A program made the translations under genes and the position numbers. This document shows, one piece after another, positions 54,133 through 63,335 of a DNA stretch of 64,000 nt. Below the pieces are notes generated by a model. It saw only the letters and a program-made list of their open reading frames with translations, was not told the DNA's origin and did no database searches. The DNA is from an uncultured Alphaproteobacteria bacterium. GTDB taxonomy: Bacteria > Pseudomonadota > Alphaproteobacteria > HIMB59. The number at the start of each line of letters is the position of its first letter. Within the stretch, counting starts at the first letter, position 1. Location of the stretch: NCBI GenBank assembly GCA_902538085.1, contig CACBDV010000001.1, forward strand, positions 355,766 through 419,765, in the 5' to 3' direction.

Positions 54133-57100
54133 TTATTTTATAATTAATAAAAGTTGCTGAGCCTCAATATTTTCACCAGCTTTTACGCACAGTCTCTCAA
54201 CTATTCCAGGTTGGTCTGCGTAAATAACTGTTTCCATTTTCATGGCCTCAATAGTGCATAATTTAGCACCCTTTGGCACTTTTATTCCTTCAGTAACAGC
54301 AACGTCTACAAGTAAACCAGGTATTGGGGCCGCAACATGATCTTTGTTGCTAGGATCAGCAATTTCTTTAGCTAAATCGTCAACTGCAATGGAATTATCT
54401 TTGATGTCAACTGATCTGGCCTGGCCATTCAATTCAAAATATACTGTCCTGTAACCTTTTTCGTTTGGCTCACTTAAAGTGAAATATCTTATTATAAGAG
54501 TTTTACCAGGTTCTATAGAGACATATATCTCTTCCCCTGTATTCATCCCAAAGAAATAGTTTGATGTTGGGATAACACTAGTATTACCAAATTTCTTTTT
54601 GTGTTTTATATACTCATCAAAAACCTCGGGAAAAAATATTTGTGAAATTGTATCTTTCTCTGAAATAGTCTCGCTATACTTCTTTTCCAATTCCTTCGTT
54701 CTATTTTTAATTTTTAATGAGGGTAACTTTGATCCAAATCTATAATTAATAGGTTTTTTTCCTTTTAAAATTTTCTTTTGGAGTGCTTTTGGAAAACCTT
54801 TATATGGTTGACCTAATCGGCCACTAAAGAATTCGATGACTGATGCAGGAAAGCCAACATCCTTTTTAGGGTCTAAAACATCTTGAATTTGAATATTATT
54901 TGCCAACATGTAAATTGCCATATCACCAACAACCTTAGATATAGGTGTAACTTTAATTACATCACCAAATATTTTGTTCACTTCGGCATACATTGATGCA
55001 AGTTCTGGCCATCTCTCGTCTGTAATACCCATTGACCTTGCTTGCTCTCTTAAATTAGTGTACTGGCCTCCTGGCATCTGATGTAAATATACCTCTGACA
55101 TACTAGTGCGAGTTTTACTTTCGAAAGGTTGGTATTGTTTTCTAACACCTTCCCAATAATTTGCAGCAGTCCTGACAACTGCAGAAGAAATTTTTGGATC
55201 TCTTTTATTGCCATCAAGAGACTCTAAAACTGCACCAAAACTAGGTTGCGATGTGAAGCCAGACCAAGAGTCAATTGCTACATCAACAATATCTACCCCT
55301 GCTTCTGAGGCATTAAGCAATGTTGCAACACCATTTCCACTTGTATCGTGAGTATGGAAATGAATTGGAATTTTTATGCTTTTTTTTAATTCTTTGAATA
55401 AAATTTTTGCTGCCTTGGGTTTACACAAACCTGCCATATCTTTGATTGCAAGAAAGTGAACTCCCATTTTCTCAAGCTTTTGCGCCATTTTTAAGTAGTA
55501 ATCAAGTGTATATTTTTTCTCTGCTGGAGACGATAAATCGCCGGAGTAACAAATAGAAGCTTCACAGATTTTTCCAGATTTTAATACTTCGTCAATAGAG
55601 ACTCTCATATTTTCAATCCAGTTTAGTGCATCAAATATTCTAAAAACGTCAATCCCAGACTGAGCGGAGAGTTGTATAAACCTTCTTAAAACATTATCAG
55701 GATAGTTTGTATATCCAAGAGCATTCGATCCTCTGAATAACATTTGTAATAGGGCTGAGGGCATTTGTTCACGTAACTTTTCTAGACGTTCCCAAGGGTC
55801 CTCTTTTAAGAATCTTAATGCAACATCAAAAGTTGCACCACCCCAACACTCAACTGAGAATAGATTTTTAAGTCTTTCTTCATATAAGTCAGTTATGCCT
55901 AACATATCTTGTGTTCTCATTCGAGTTGCAATCAAAGATTGATGAGCATCTCTAAAGGTAGTGTCTGTAATCAATAATTGTTTTTCTTTTAACACAGTCT
56001 CAGCAACAGCAGATGGACCATTAGTATCTAAAATTTGTTTATATGTTTTATCGACAGTCTCTTGTGCTTTTTTTGATCTAGATATTCCATAGTCTGAGAG
56101 TTTTGCTGGTGTTGTCTCTCTTAATTTTGGTCTATTAGCGACTTCCGGGTTACCATTAACAATAACTTCGGCTAAGAAGTTTAATGTTTTGGTTGCCCTA
56201 TCTTTTCGACCAGAGAATTGAAATAAACTTTTTTCACTATCTATAAATTTTGTATGGTATTTAAAAACATCGAAACCTTTGTGGTTAATTAACTTTAATA
56301 AAAAAGGTATATTTGTTTTTACACCTCTGACGCGAAATTCACTCAATGCTCTATTCATTCTTCTCTTTGCTTCAATAGGGGTTTGGCCTTTTGCAGTTAC
56401 TTTAACTAAAAGAGAGTCATAATAAGGAGTAATAACCGTACCAGTAGATGCAGTTCCAGCATCTAGTCTTATTCCCAAGCCACTTGCAGATCTATAAACA
56501 TTAATTTTACCGTAATCTGGGGCAAAATCATTAGCGGCATCTTCTGTTGTAACCCTTGATTGGATAGCATGACCTTTCATATGAATGTCTTTTTGAGTTG
56601 GCACACCACATATATCATCTCCAATTTTAGCACCAGCCGCTAAGAGGAACTGAGCTTTTACAATATCAATACCAGTAATTTCTTCTGTTACAGTGTGTTC
56701 AACTTGAACTCTTGGATTAACTTCAATGAAGAAAAAATCTCTAGATTTAGCATCCATTAAAAACTCTACAGTTCCCGCACATGAATAATTAACTTGTTTT
56801 CCTATTCTAACACCTGCGTTACAAATCTCATTTCTCTCTTTGTCAGATAGGTAGGCAGCAGGAGCTCTTTCTACTACCTTTTGATGTCGTCTTTGAAGAG
56901 AACAATCTCTTTCAAAAAGGTGAACTATATTGCCATGCTTATCGCCAATTATCTGAACTTCAACATGAAAAGCTTTTTCGATTAACTTTTCAAAAAATAC
57001 ATCATCTTTTCCAAAGGCACTTTTAGCTTCTCTCCTAGCGGTGTTGATTTGATTTTCTAATTCTGTTTCTTTTCTGATCACTCGCATTCCACGACCGCCG

Positions 57101-57597
57101 CCACCCCAAGATGCTTTGAGCATAATTGGATATCCAATTTTTTTTGCAAGATCTTTACATTTTTTTAAATCTTTTGGTAAGGGTCCTGTGGAAGGTATGG
57201 TTGGTACTTTAGCATTGCCTGCAGTTTTTTTAGCTTCTACTTTATTTCCAAGTGATCGCATAATCTTTGGAGAGGGTCCAACAAAAATAATATTATGTTT
57301 TGCACATTCATCAGCAAATTCTGGGTTTTCAGATAAGAAGCCGTATCCTGGATGGATGGCATCACAACCTGAATTAACAGCAATTTGTACGATACCTTTG
57401 TAATCTAGGTAAGCCTGAATAGGACCTAATCCTGATCCAACAAGATAGCTTTCGTCTGTTTTGAAGCGATGCAATGCAAAACGATCCTCGTACGAGTAAA
57501 TGGATACAGTCCTAAAGCCCAATTCAGTTGCTGCACGAGATATTCTAATTGCAATTTCACTTCTGTTAGCAATTAATATTTTCTTAATTTGTTTCAT
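54133..57597 (-). CDS. pyc: Pyruvate carboxylase
   Basis: The 1154-residue enzyme carboxylates pyruvate to oxaloacetate with biotin and ATP. Biotin carboxylase (about 1-450; KASWGGGGRGMRVIR, FIEVNPRVQVEHTVTEE), carboxyltransferase (about 530-1000; TTFRDAHQSLIATRMRT) and C-terminal biotin-carrier domain with EAMKM (Lys1120) are in one chain. It provides anaplerotic CO2 fixation, which in proteorhodopsin bacteria may be supported by light. Single gene, with 63 bp to the next. Confidence 0.97.
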   Translation of the reverse strand: MKQIKKILIANRSEIAIRISRAATELGFRTVSIYSYEDRFALHRFKTDESYLVGSGLGPIQAYLDYKGIVQIAVNSGCDAIHPGYGFLSENPEFADECAKHNIIFVGPSPKIMRSLGNKVEAKKTAGNAKVPTIPSTGPLPKDLKKCKDLAKKIGYPIMLKASWGGGGRGMRVIRKETELENQINTARREAKSAFGKDDVFFEKLIEKAFHVEVQIIGDKHGNIVHLFERDCSLQRRHQKVVERAPAAYLSDKERNEICNAGVRIGKQVNYSCAGTVEFLMDAKSRDFFFIEVNPRVQVEHTVTEEITGIDIVKAQFLLAAGAKIGDDICGVPTQKDIHMKGHAIQSRVTTEDAANDFAPDYGKINVYRSASGLGIRLDAGTASTGTVITPYYDSLLVKVTAKGQTPIEAKRRMNRALSEFRVRGVKTNIPFLLKLINHKGFDVFKYHTKFIDSEKSLFQFSGRKDRATKTLNFLAEVIVNGNPEVANRPKLRETTPAKLSDYGISRSKKAQETVDKTYKQILDTNGPSAVAETVLKEKQLLITDTTFRDAHQSLIATRMRTQDMLGITDLYEERLKNLFSVECWGGATFDVALRFLKEDPWERLEKLREQMPSALLQMLFRGSNALGYTNYPDNVLRRFIQLSAQSGIDVFRIFDALNWIENMRVSIDEVLKSGKICEASICYSGDLSSPAEKKYTLDYYLKMAQKLEKMGVHFLAIKDMAGLCKPKAAKILFKELKKSIKIPIHFHTHDTSGNGVATLLNASEAGVDIVDVAIDSWSGFTSQPSFGAVLESLDGNKRDPKISSAVVRTAANYWEGVRKQYQPFESKTRTSMSEVYLHQMPGGQYTNLREQARSMGITDERWPELASMYAEVNKIFGDVIKVTPISKVVGDMAIYMLANNIQIQDVLDPKKDVGFPASVIEFFSGRLGQPYKGFPKALQKKILKGKKPINYRFGSKLPSLKIKNRTKELEKKYSETISEKDTISQIFFPEVFDEYIKHKKKFGNTSVIPTSNYFFGMNTGEEIYVSIEPGKTLIIRYFTLSEPNEKGYRTVYFELNGQARSVDIKDNSIAVDDLAKEIADPSNKDHVAAPIPGLLVDVAVTEGIKVPKGAKLCTIEAMKMETVIYADQPGIVERLCVKAGENIEAQQLLLIIK

Positions 57598-57660
57598 AAT
57601 GCTAAATAAGTTTATTTTTATACATTATTCTGTTTTTTTTCATAGACAATCTATAGAAAA

Positions 57661-58314
57661 TTAGGGTTTTTTTACTTTTATAGCCTTTCTTCTGTTTGGA
57701 TAACAGTCTGTGCAAATTTTGCATTCAACACCAAAGCAGCTTCTAGCTTTGCAATATTCTCTTCCATAAAAAATCATTTGTAAATGAAGTCTGTTCCAAG
57801 TTGACTCAGGAAATAATTTTTTAATATCTAATTCAGTTTGAACTACATTTTTACCATTTGTCAGACCCCACCTTTGTGCTAGACGATGAATATGTGTATC
57901 TACAGGGAATGCAGGGTGACCAAAACCTTGGGACATTACTACACTCGCTGTTTTATGACCAACTCCTGGTAAATTTTCTAAATCTTCAAAAGTCTCTGGG
58001 ACCCTACCATTGTATTTTTTAATTAATATTTTTGAGAGTTTAGAAATAGCTTTTGATTTTTTAGGTGCAAGTCCACATGGTTTAATGATTTTATAAATTT
58101 TATTAACAGACACCTTTGCCATATCATGAGGATTATTTGCCGTATTAAATAGTAAAGGTGTAATCTTATTCACACGTTCGTCTGTGCATTGAGCACTTAA
58201 TAAAACCGCTATTAAAAGCTCATATACATTTTTATGTTTAAGAGGGATTGGGATATTTGGATAAAATTTGTTTAAATTATCCAATACAACCTTTGCTCTT
58301 TCTTGTTTTTTCAT
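57661..58314 (-). CDS. nth: Endonuclease III
   Basis: This DNA glycosylase/AP lyase of 217 residues has the helix-hairpin-helix LPGVGHKTASVVMSQGFG with the catalytic Lys, the Asp in FPVDTHIHRLAQRWGL, and a cysteine-rich C-terminus. Five cysteines are in CKARSCFGVECKICTDC, with spacing that differs from the usual C-x6-C-x2-C-x5-C of the [4Fe-4S] site, so ligand assignment is uncertain. Confidence 0.94.
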   Translation of the reverse strand: MKKQERAKVVLDNLNKFYPNIPIPLKHKNVYELLIAVLLSAQCTDERVNKITPLLFNTANNPHDMAKVSVNKIYKIIKPCGLAPKKSKAISKLSKILIKKYNGRVPETFEDLENLPGVGHKTASVVMSQGFGHPAFPVDTHIHRLAQRWGLTNGKNVVQTELDIKKLFPESTWNRLHLQMIFYGREYCKARSCFGVECKICTDCYPNRRKAIKVKKP

Positions 58315-58377
58315 ATTATTATTGGTGTGCTATTAAATCTATTATAAATATAAATATAATTTTATAAACTTATAGAA

Positions 58378-58812
58378 ATGACAAGAAAGCTTCATATCAA
58401 ACCAAATAGGAGTCTTACAAATCTTCAAATTCTATTTTTTTTATTCATTACAGGTTTCTTGATCATTTTTATTGGTGGAAGATTTTTATTAGTCGGTGCT
58501 TGGCCGATAATCATATTTGGTATTGTTGAATTTTCTATTTTGGTCGTATGTACTTATTTTTTTGTAAAGAGTTTAAAAAAAACAGAAAAAATTTCATTAG
58601 AATCAAAATCTATGCAATTAGAGCGGCTTGATGGAGATGAGGTTATTGAACAAAATAGTTATAATTTAAATTGGTTGAAGATAAAGAATGAAAAAAATTC
58701 ATTAAGCGTAAATTACGCTGGAAAGAAAAAATTCTTCGCTAGTTTTTTGAGTGAGGATAGAAGGAAAAAATTAAAAAGAATTATTGAGAAGTACAGCTCC
58801 TCGTCTAGCTAA
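58378..58812 (+). CDS. DUF2244 membrane protein
   Basis: The 144-residue protein has two transmembrane helices (about residues 20-62), preceded by IKPNRSLTNLQ and followed by a cytoplasmic domain of basic beta strands, the pattern of DUF2244. Family function is not established. It is convergent with dapB, overlapping by 8 bases. Confidence 0.83.
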   Translation: MTRKLHIKPNRSLTNLQILFFLFITGFLIIFIGGRFLLVGAWPIIIFGIVEFSILVVCTYFFVKSLKKTEKISLESKSMQLERLDGDEVIEQNSYNLNWLKIKNEKNSLSVNYAGKKKFFASFLSEDRRKKLKRIIEKYSSSSS

Positions 58813-59584
58813 TCATATCTTTAAAGGTATAAAAGCCTTTTTCCTTTGTTGATAACCATACTGCTGCTTGAATAGCGCCATCAGAAAAAATTTTTCTGTT
58901 GTGGGCCTTGTGTGTTAATTCTACAGACTCATTGTCACCGTGAAATATGACCGTATGTTCACCTGGGATATTTCCACCTCTAATAGAAGAGAAACCAATT
59001 TCATTTTCTTTTCTTTGGCCTTCTTGATCATGACGTTTAAAATTAAAATTTGATTTGGATAGTCCAAGCTCTGCTACAATCTCTTCTCCGAGCTTTAAAG
59101 CTGTTCCACTAGGTGCATCCTTTTTGTGTCGGTGGTGTGTTTCAATTATTTCTATATCGAATTCTTTTAAGTGTTTTGCGGCTTTTCTTGCTATTTCAAA
59201 AAATGTATTAACTCCATAACTCATATTCGGTGCGTAAAATACTTTTGTTGAATTACTTGTTTGTTTTAAAAGGTTAAAGTGGCTCTCATCTAATCCGGTC
59301 GTTCCAATAACTAAACCGGTATTATTAGAAACAGCAGCTTCCGTAAAATTAAATAAGGCCTTAGGTGTTGTGAAATCTATAACTATATCTGCTTTTTCAA
59401 ATGACTCTTCCCTAGTAGTAAAAACATTTTCTTGAATTTGATTTTTATTAATAAAGCTAGGGTCAATATCTTTAACATCAAATACTCCAACGAGCTCAAC
59501 GTTATTATTCGATAGAGCAGAATTTATGAGATTATTTCCCATTCTTCCTAATGCCCCTGCGATAGCTATTTTTGTTCTAGACAT
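58805..59584 (-). CDS. dapB: 4-hydroxy-tetrahydrodipicolinate reductase
   Basis: DapB reduces the cyclic intermediate in lysine and diaminopimelate synthesis. The 259-residue protein has IAGALGRMGNNLI (NAD(P)H binding), GTTGLDESH, the catalytic ETHHRHKKDAPSGTALKLGE, and HTVIFHGDNE. Near nth as in several alphaproteobacteria. Confidence 0.97.
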   Translation of the reverse strand: MSRTKIAIAGALGRMGNNLINSALSNNNVELVGVFDVKDIDPSFINKNQIQENVFTTREESFEKADIVIDFTTPKALFNFTEAAVSNNTGLVIGTTGLDESHFNLLKQTSNSTKVFYAPNMSYGVNTFFEIARKAAKHLKEFDIEIIETHHRHKKDAPSGTALKLGEEIVAELGLSKSNFNFKRHDQEGQRKENEIGFSSIRGGNIPGEHTVIFHGDNESVELTHKAHNRKIFSDGAIQAAVWLSTKEKGFYTFKDMIS

Positions 59585-59658
59585 GATTAAGACTTGTTAT
59601 ACATAAATTAGTAGATATGGAATAGCAAAATTATTAAATTTTATGCTAAAATTAACTT

Positions 59659-59829
59659 ATGATTAGACTTGCATTAATTCTTTTTATTTTATTACTAGCT
59701 AGTTTATTAATATTTAATAAGAAATTTAGGGAGGCTTTTACAATATCAGTAATACCCCTAGTCTTATTAGTTGTAGGACTTATTGGGTATATGATTTACT
59801 ATATGTTCAGTACTAACTATTTTTCTTAG
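59659..59829 (+). CDS. Small two-helix membrane protein (56 residues)
   Basis: ATG at 59659 opens a 56-residue frame made almost entirely of two hydrophobic helices (LALILFILLLASLLIF and VIPLVLLVVGLIGYMIYYMF) separated by NKKFREAFTIS. It fills the otherwise empty 260-bp gap between dapB and the rhodanese gene. Hydrophobic pattern and codon composition look like a real membrane peptide, but it has no known family. Confidence 0.5.
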   Translation: MIRLALILFILLLASLLIFNKKFREAFTISVIPLVLLVVGLIGYMIYYMFSTNYFS

Positions 59830-59847
59830 AGTTTTTAAAATTATGAT

Positions 59848-60246
59848 TTATGTACCTTGCTCGGTTTTAAAACCTAAATTAATCCAATCAATTAAACCTT
59901 TGTCCATTTCATAAATACTTCCCTGATACCCTTCAGAAACTAGATAATCTGCAACCTTTTTAGATGTAATGCCTGCGGTACAGTGAATAATAATATCCTT
60001 ATTATCGGGGTTTATGGAGTTGATTTTTTCAACAGTTATTTCTTTAAAAGGAATATTGTGTGAGTTCTCAATTCGAATCATATTGTGTTCTTTTGGATAT
60101 CTAACATCAATTACAATTGCACCCTCTTGAATTCTTTTAAATGATTCTTCGGTATCTATAGGTGTGTAGTTCATTGTATTACTCTGAGCAAATAATAAAT
60201 TAGTTAGCAGAAAAAAAAATAGAAAAAATTTTTTTAAAAAATTCAC
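59848..60246 (-). CDS. Periplasmic single-domain rhodanese
   Basis: The 132-residue protein has a signal peptide (residues 1-20, LTNLLFAQ) and a rhodanese fold with IVIDVRYPKEHNMI and the active-site loop IIIHCTAGITS, including the catalytic cysteine. It would handle sulfane sulfur or thiosulfate, or act in redox exchange, in the periplasm. It follows the cytochrome c' gene by 5 bases in the same orientation. Confidence 0.87.
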   Translation of the reverse strand: MNFLKKFFLFFFLLTNLLFAQSNTMNYTPIDTEESFKRIQEGAIVIDVRYPKEHNMIRIENSHNIPFKEITVEKINSINPDNKDIIIHCTAGITSKKVADYLVSEGYQGSIYEMDKGLIDWINLGFKTEQGT

Positions 60247-60251
60247 TCTTA

Positions 60252-60665
60252 TTAATCTCTAAAACGAGAGTGGCAACTCTTACAGCTTCCAAATAGATTT
60301 TGGTGAAATTGTTGAACACTTTCAATATCACCTTCTAATGAGGATAATTTTGCAAGTGCTGCATTGTCTTCTGTCTCTTTTGCAATTTGATTAAACAATT
60401 CTCTATTGTCAATTATGTCAGTACTAGCTTTTGACTTACCTCCAAATGAATCATCAGGAAATAAAGTAGGGTAAACTCTCATTATATTTTCGATTTCTTC
60501 ATAAATTCCTGCCAAGTCATCGTTAATCACATCGTCTTTAATTAAATTGTTTGCAGCTCTCATTAGTTTATTGAAGTCTCTCATGGACTCTTGCCGATCA
60601 AGCACAGGGTTAGAATAAGCTAAAAATGGGAATAAAAATATTAAGGCAAGTAAACTTTTAATCAT
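60252..60665 (-). CDS. Cytochrome c'-type protein
   Basis: The ATG at 60665 starts a signal peptide (MIKSLLALIFLFPFLAYSNP) of a 137-residue precursor. The C-terminal haem site is CKSCH, followed by SRFRD, as in the four-helix cytochrome c' family. Cytochromes c' bind NO or small ligands or act in electron transfer. It is probably co-expressed with the rhodanese gene. Confidence 0.85.
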   Translation of the reverse strand: MIKSLLALIFLFPFLAYSNPVLDRQESMRDFNKLMRAANNLIKDDVINDDLAGIYEEIENIMRVYPTLFPDDSFGGKSKASTDIIDNRELFNQIAKETEDNAALAKLSSLEGDIESVQQFHQNLFGSCKSCHSRFRD

Positions 60666-60706
60666 GATATGTGTTTTTAGCATATCAGTAAATTATGTAT
60701 GGAACA

Positions 60707-61312
60707 TTAAAAAAATTTTGAAGAAATATCGTTAAATACAATTTTTCCTGAATCTAGAACTATTACGTAATCTGCAAATTTTTTTACAAGACTCATATTG
60801 TGGAGAGATAAAAGAATAGTTTTATTTTTAACTTTAGACAAAGAAGCAAAAAAAATCTTTTCACTTTCTAAGTCAAGGTTCTGATTAGGTTCGTCTAAAA
60901 TGATTAAATCTTGTTCATAGCTCATTAATCTAGAGATGAATACTTTCTGTTTTTCTCCTTCTGATAAATTTTGAAATTTACGTTTTTTTAATTTATTTAA
61001 TTTAAATAAATTAAAGTAGAACTTATTTACCTTGGATTTCTTTAATTTGCTTAATAGCAGAAAATTATCCTCTAAACTTTTATTTAAAGAAATAGGTTTT
61101 TGAAAAAGCATCGGTATAGGTTCAGAATATTCAGAGTTAATTGTACCTTTATTAGGAATAATAATTTTATTTATAATTTTTATAAGAGAGCTTTTACCAG
61201 AACCATTTTTTCCAGTAATAACTGTAATTTTGTTTTGTATGATATTTAGATTAATATTCGAGAGAATATTTTTTCCATCAATCGTATATGAAATATTATT
61301 TACTTTGATCAT
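60707..61312 (-). CDS. tupC: Tungstate-type ABC transporter ATPase
   Basis: The 201-residue ATPase has Walker A TGKNGSGKSSLIKII, signature LSEGEKQKVFISRLM and Walker B LIILDEPNQNLDLE. It is short, with only the nucleotide-binding domain and no C-terminal molybdate-binding region. It overlaps tupB by 17 bases. Oxyanion specificity is inferred from tupA. Confidence 0.85.
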   Translation of the reverse strand: MIKVNNISYTIDGKNILSNINLNIIQNKITVITGKNGSGKSSLIKIINKIIIPNKGTINSEYSEPIPMLFQKPISLNKSLEDNFLLLSKLKKSKVNKFYFNLFKLNKLKKRKFQNLSEGEKQKVFISRLMSYEQDLIILDEPNQNLDLESEKIFFASLSKVKNKTILLSLHNMSLVKKFADYVIVLDSGKIVFNDISSKFF

Positions 61313-61952
61313 TATTATTATTTAAAAAATTAAGGGATATTGATATTAAAAGTGTGAGGGAAATTAATATCGTTCCTAAAACTATACCTAATGAAACATT
61401 CCCTTTAGAGGTTTCTAAAGCAATTGTAGCTGTCATGTTTCTTGTGAAATGATCAATTGAGCCTCCTACAATTGCAGCTGCACCATACTCGCTAATAGCC
61501 CTGCCAAAACCTAGTAAAAAGACAGTGATGTAAATATTTGTTTTATTTGAAAAGAGTATGAAAATTATATCTTTTTTGGACGCTCCATAAGACATTAATT
61601 CATCTCTATAAATTGGATAATCCTCTTCAATGTTTTTAATAATTAAAGTTATCATAATTGGGAAGATAATTACGATCTGAGCAATGATCATTGCTAAAGG
61701 TGAATATAGAATTTCCATCCAACCTAAGGGGCCAGATCTACTTATAAGTATATAGACTAATAGCCCTGCACATACGGGAGGGATAGAGGTAAGAGAGCTT
61801 AAGAAAATTACAATTGGTTTTTTTAATTGGAATTGATAAATAGCAATTAAATAGCCAAAGATCATTGATAAAAAAAATGCAATTAAAGTTGAGAAAATAC
61901 TTACATAAATTGTAATAAAAACTGCGGATTGTATTTTTTCAAAAGTTAGCAT
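61296..61952 (-). CDS. tupB: Tungstate-type ABC transporter permease
   Basis: This 218-residue permease has five to six membrane helices and the EAA-type loop RDELMSYGASKKDIIFILF with the following SEYGAAAIVGGSID, characteristic of TupB/WtpB permeases. It lies between tupA and tupC. Confidence 0.85.
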   Translation of the reverse strand: MLTFEKIQSAVFITIYVSIFSTLIAFFLSMIFGYLIAIYQFQLKKPIVIFLSSLTSIPPVCAGLLVYILISRSGPLGWMEILYSPLAMIIAQIVIIFPIMITLIIKNIEEDYPIYRDELMSYGASKKDIIFILFSNKTNIYITVFLLGFGRAISEYGAAAIVGGSIDHFTRNMTATIALETSKGNVSLGIVLGTILISLTLLISISLNFLNNNNDQSK

Positions 61953-61962
61953 TTAGATAGTA

Positions 61963-62757
61963 TTAATTGGTATGAAACAACTTTTCACCGTTATATGTAA
62001 ACCTATTAATAACATCTTTGCCCTCACCTGTAATCAACCATTCAATGAACTTCTGAGATTTTTTATACTCAACATGAGGGAATTTTTCTGGATTGACCGC
62101 AATAATTCCATAAGGATTATGTAATTCATCACCACCCTCAAAAAGAATTTTTAAATTATTTTTATTTTTAAAAGATAGCCAGGTGCCTTTGTCACTTATG
62201 GTATAGGCATCAATTTCAGAGGCAATATTTAATGTATTGGCCATGCTTGTCCCAGTTTTTATATATCTATCAGAGTCAAATTTTTTTATATTTGCCAAAC
62301 TCCATAATTCTTGTTCTTTTTTATGAGTTCCAGAATTATCATCTCTTGAAATAAATTTGTATTCTGAGTTATATATTTTTTTTAATGCGGATAAAATATC
62401 TTCCTCTTTTGATATTTTCAGTGGGTCAGATTTTGGACCAATTAAAATAAACTTATTGTACATAATTTCATATCTTTGAACACCGTAGCCCTCGTCAATA
62501 AATTCTAATTCATCTTTTTTTGAATGAACAAATAATAAATCTCCATCGCCCCTTTTTGCGTTTGCAATAGCATTACCGGTTCCAACTGCAATAGGTCTTA
62601 CACTAATTCCAGTTTTATTTTTAAATTCTGATGCTAAGAGATCAAGTAAACCCGTATTAGCAATGCTAGTAGTAGATTGAATGACTATAAAATCTTTAGA
62701 ATAAACACTGATGGAAAAAAATAAAAATAACGATAAAAATAAATTTTTTAATTTCAT
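61963..62757 (-). CDS. tupA: Tungstate-type ABC transporter substrate-binding protein
   Basis: The 264-residue precursor has a signal peptide (residues 1-20, SISVYSK) and the oxyanion motif QSTTSIANTGLLD, typical of TupA, then AVGTGNAIANAKRGDGDLLFVHS and DDNSGTHKKEQELW. Family members bind tungstate with high selectivity over molybdate and sulfate. No tungsten or molybdenum cofactor enzyme is visible nearby, apart from the distant ThiF/MoeB-like gene. Confidence 0.88.
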   Translation of the reverse strand: MKLKNLFLSLFLFFSISVYSKDFIVIQSTTSIANTGLLDLLASEFKNKTGISVRPIAVGTGNAIANAKRGDGDLLFVHSKKDELEFIDEGYGVQRYEIMYNKFILIGPKSDPLKISKEEDILSALKKIYNSEYKFISRDDNSGTHKKEQELWSLANIKKFDSDRYIKTGTSMANTLNIASEIDAYTISDKGTWLSFKNKNNLKILFEGGDELHNPYGIIAVNPEKFPHVEYKKSQKFIEWLITGEGKDVINRFTYNGEKLFHTN

Positions 62758-62794
62758 TTATTAACAACAATATTAACATACATAATTGAAGATA

Positions 62795-63331
62795 ATGAAG
62801 TTAGCAAACAGCGCAGATAATTATGGTTTAATTAGCAAGTTATTTCATTGGATTATGGCTGCTCTTATAATTGTAACATACATATTAGGTAAAAATTTAG
62901 AGAATAATTTTGAGTATTATTATGAAATATTGATGATACACAACACACTAGGTCTTTCAATTCTTGTCCTAGCAATATTTAGATTAAGTTGGAAATTTAT
63001 CAATATTAGGCCCAAGCCCATCTTAAAAAATAAAATATTAATTTATGTTGCTAAAACTAACTATTTTTTATTTTACTCAATATTTTTTTTACAACCAATA
63101 TCTGGATACATCCTTACAAACTTACAAGGTGACACAGTAATGTTTTTAAATTTTGAATTAATCAATTTATTGGATCACAACAGTGATTTAAGGTACTTGT
63201 TCAAAAGTTTCCATGAATATTCTAGTAATGTTTTATTAGTTTTATTTTTTATACATTCAGGAGCTGCACTTATGCACCATTTTGTATTAAAAGATAGAAC
63301 TTTAAAAAGAATGACTTTTGGTAGTGATTAA
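62795..63331 (+). CDS. Cytochrome b561-family protein
   Basis: The ATG at 62795 gives 178 residues with four membrane helices. Haem-ligating histidines are in SKLFHWIMA, LMIHNTLGLS, FKSFHEYSS and IHSGAALMHHF. These proteins oxidise quinol or detoxify superoxide at the membrane. It is divergent from tupABC across 37 bases; a TTG start three codons upstream is possible. Confidence 0.88.
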   Translation: MKLANSADNYGLISKLFHWIMAALIIVTYILGKNLENNFEYYYEILMIHNTLGLSILVLAIFRLSWKFINIRPKPILKNKILIYVAKTNYFLFYSIFFLQPISGYILTNLQGDTVMFLNFELINLLDHNSDLRYLFKSFHEYSSNVLLVLFFIHSGAALMHHFVLKDRTLKRMTFGSD

Positions 63332-63335
63332 AATT

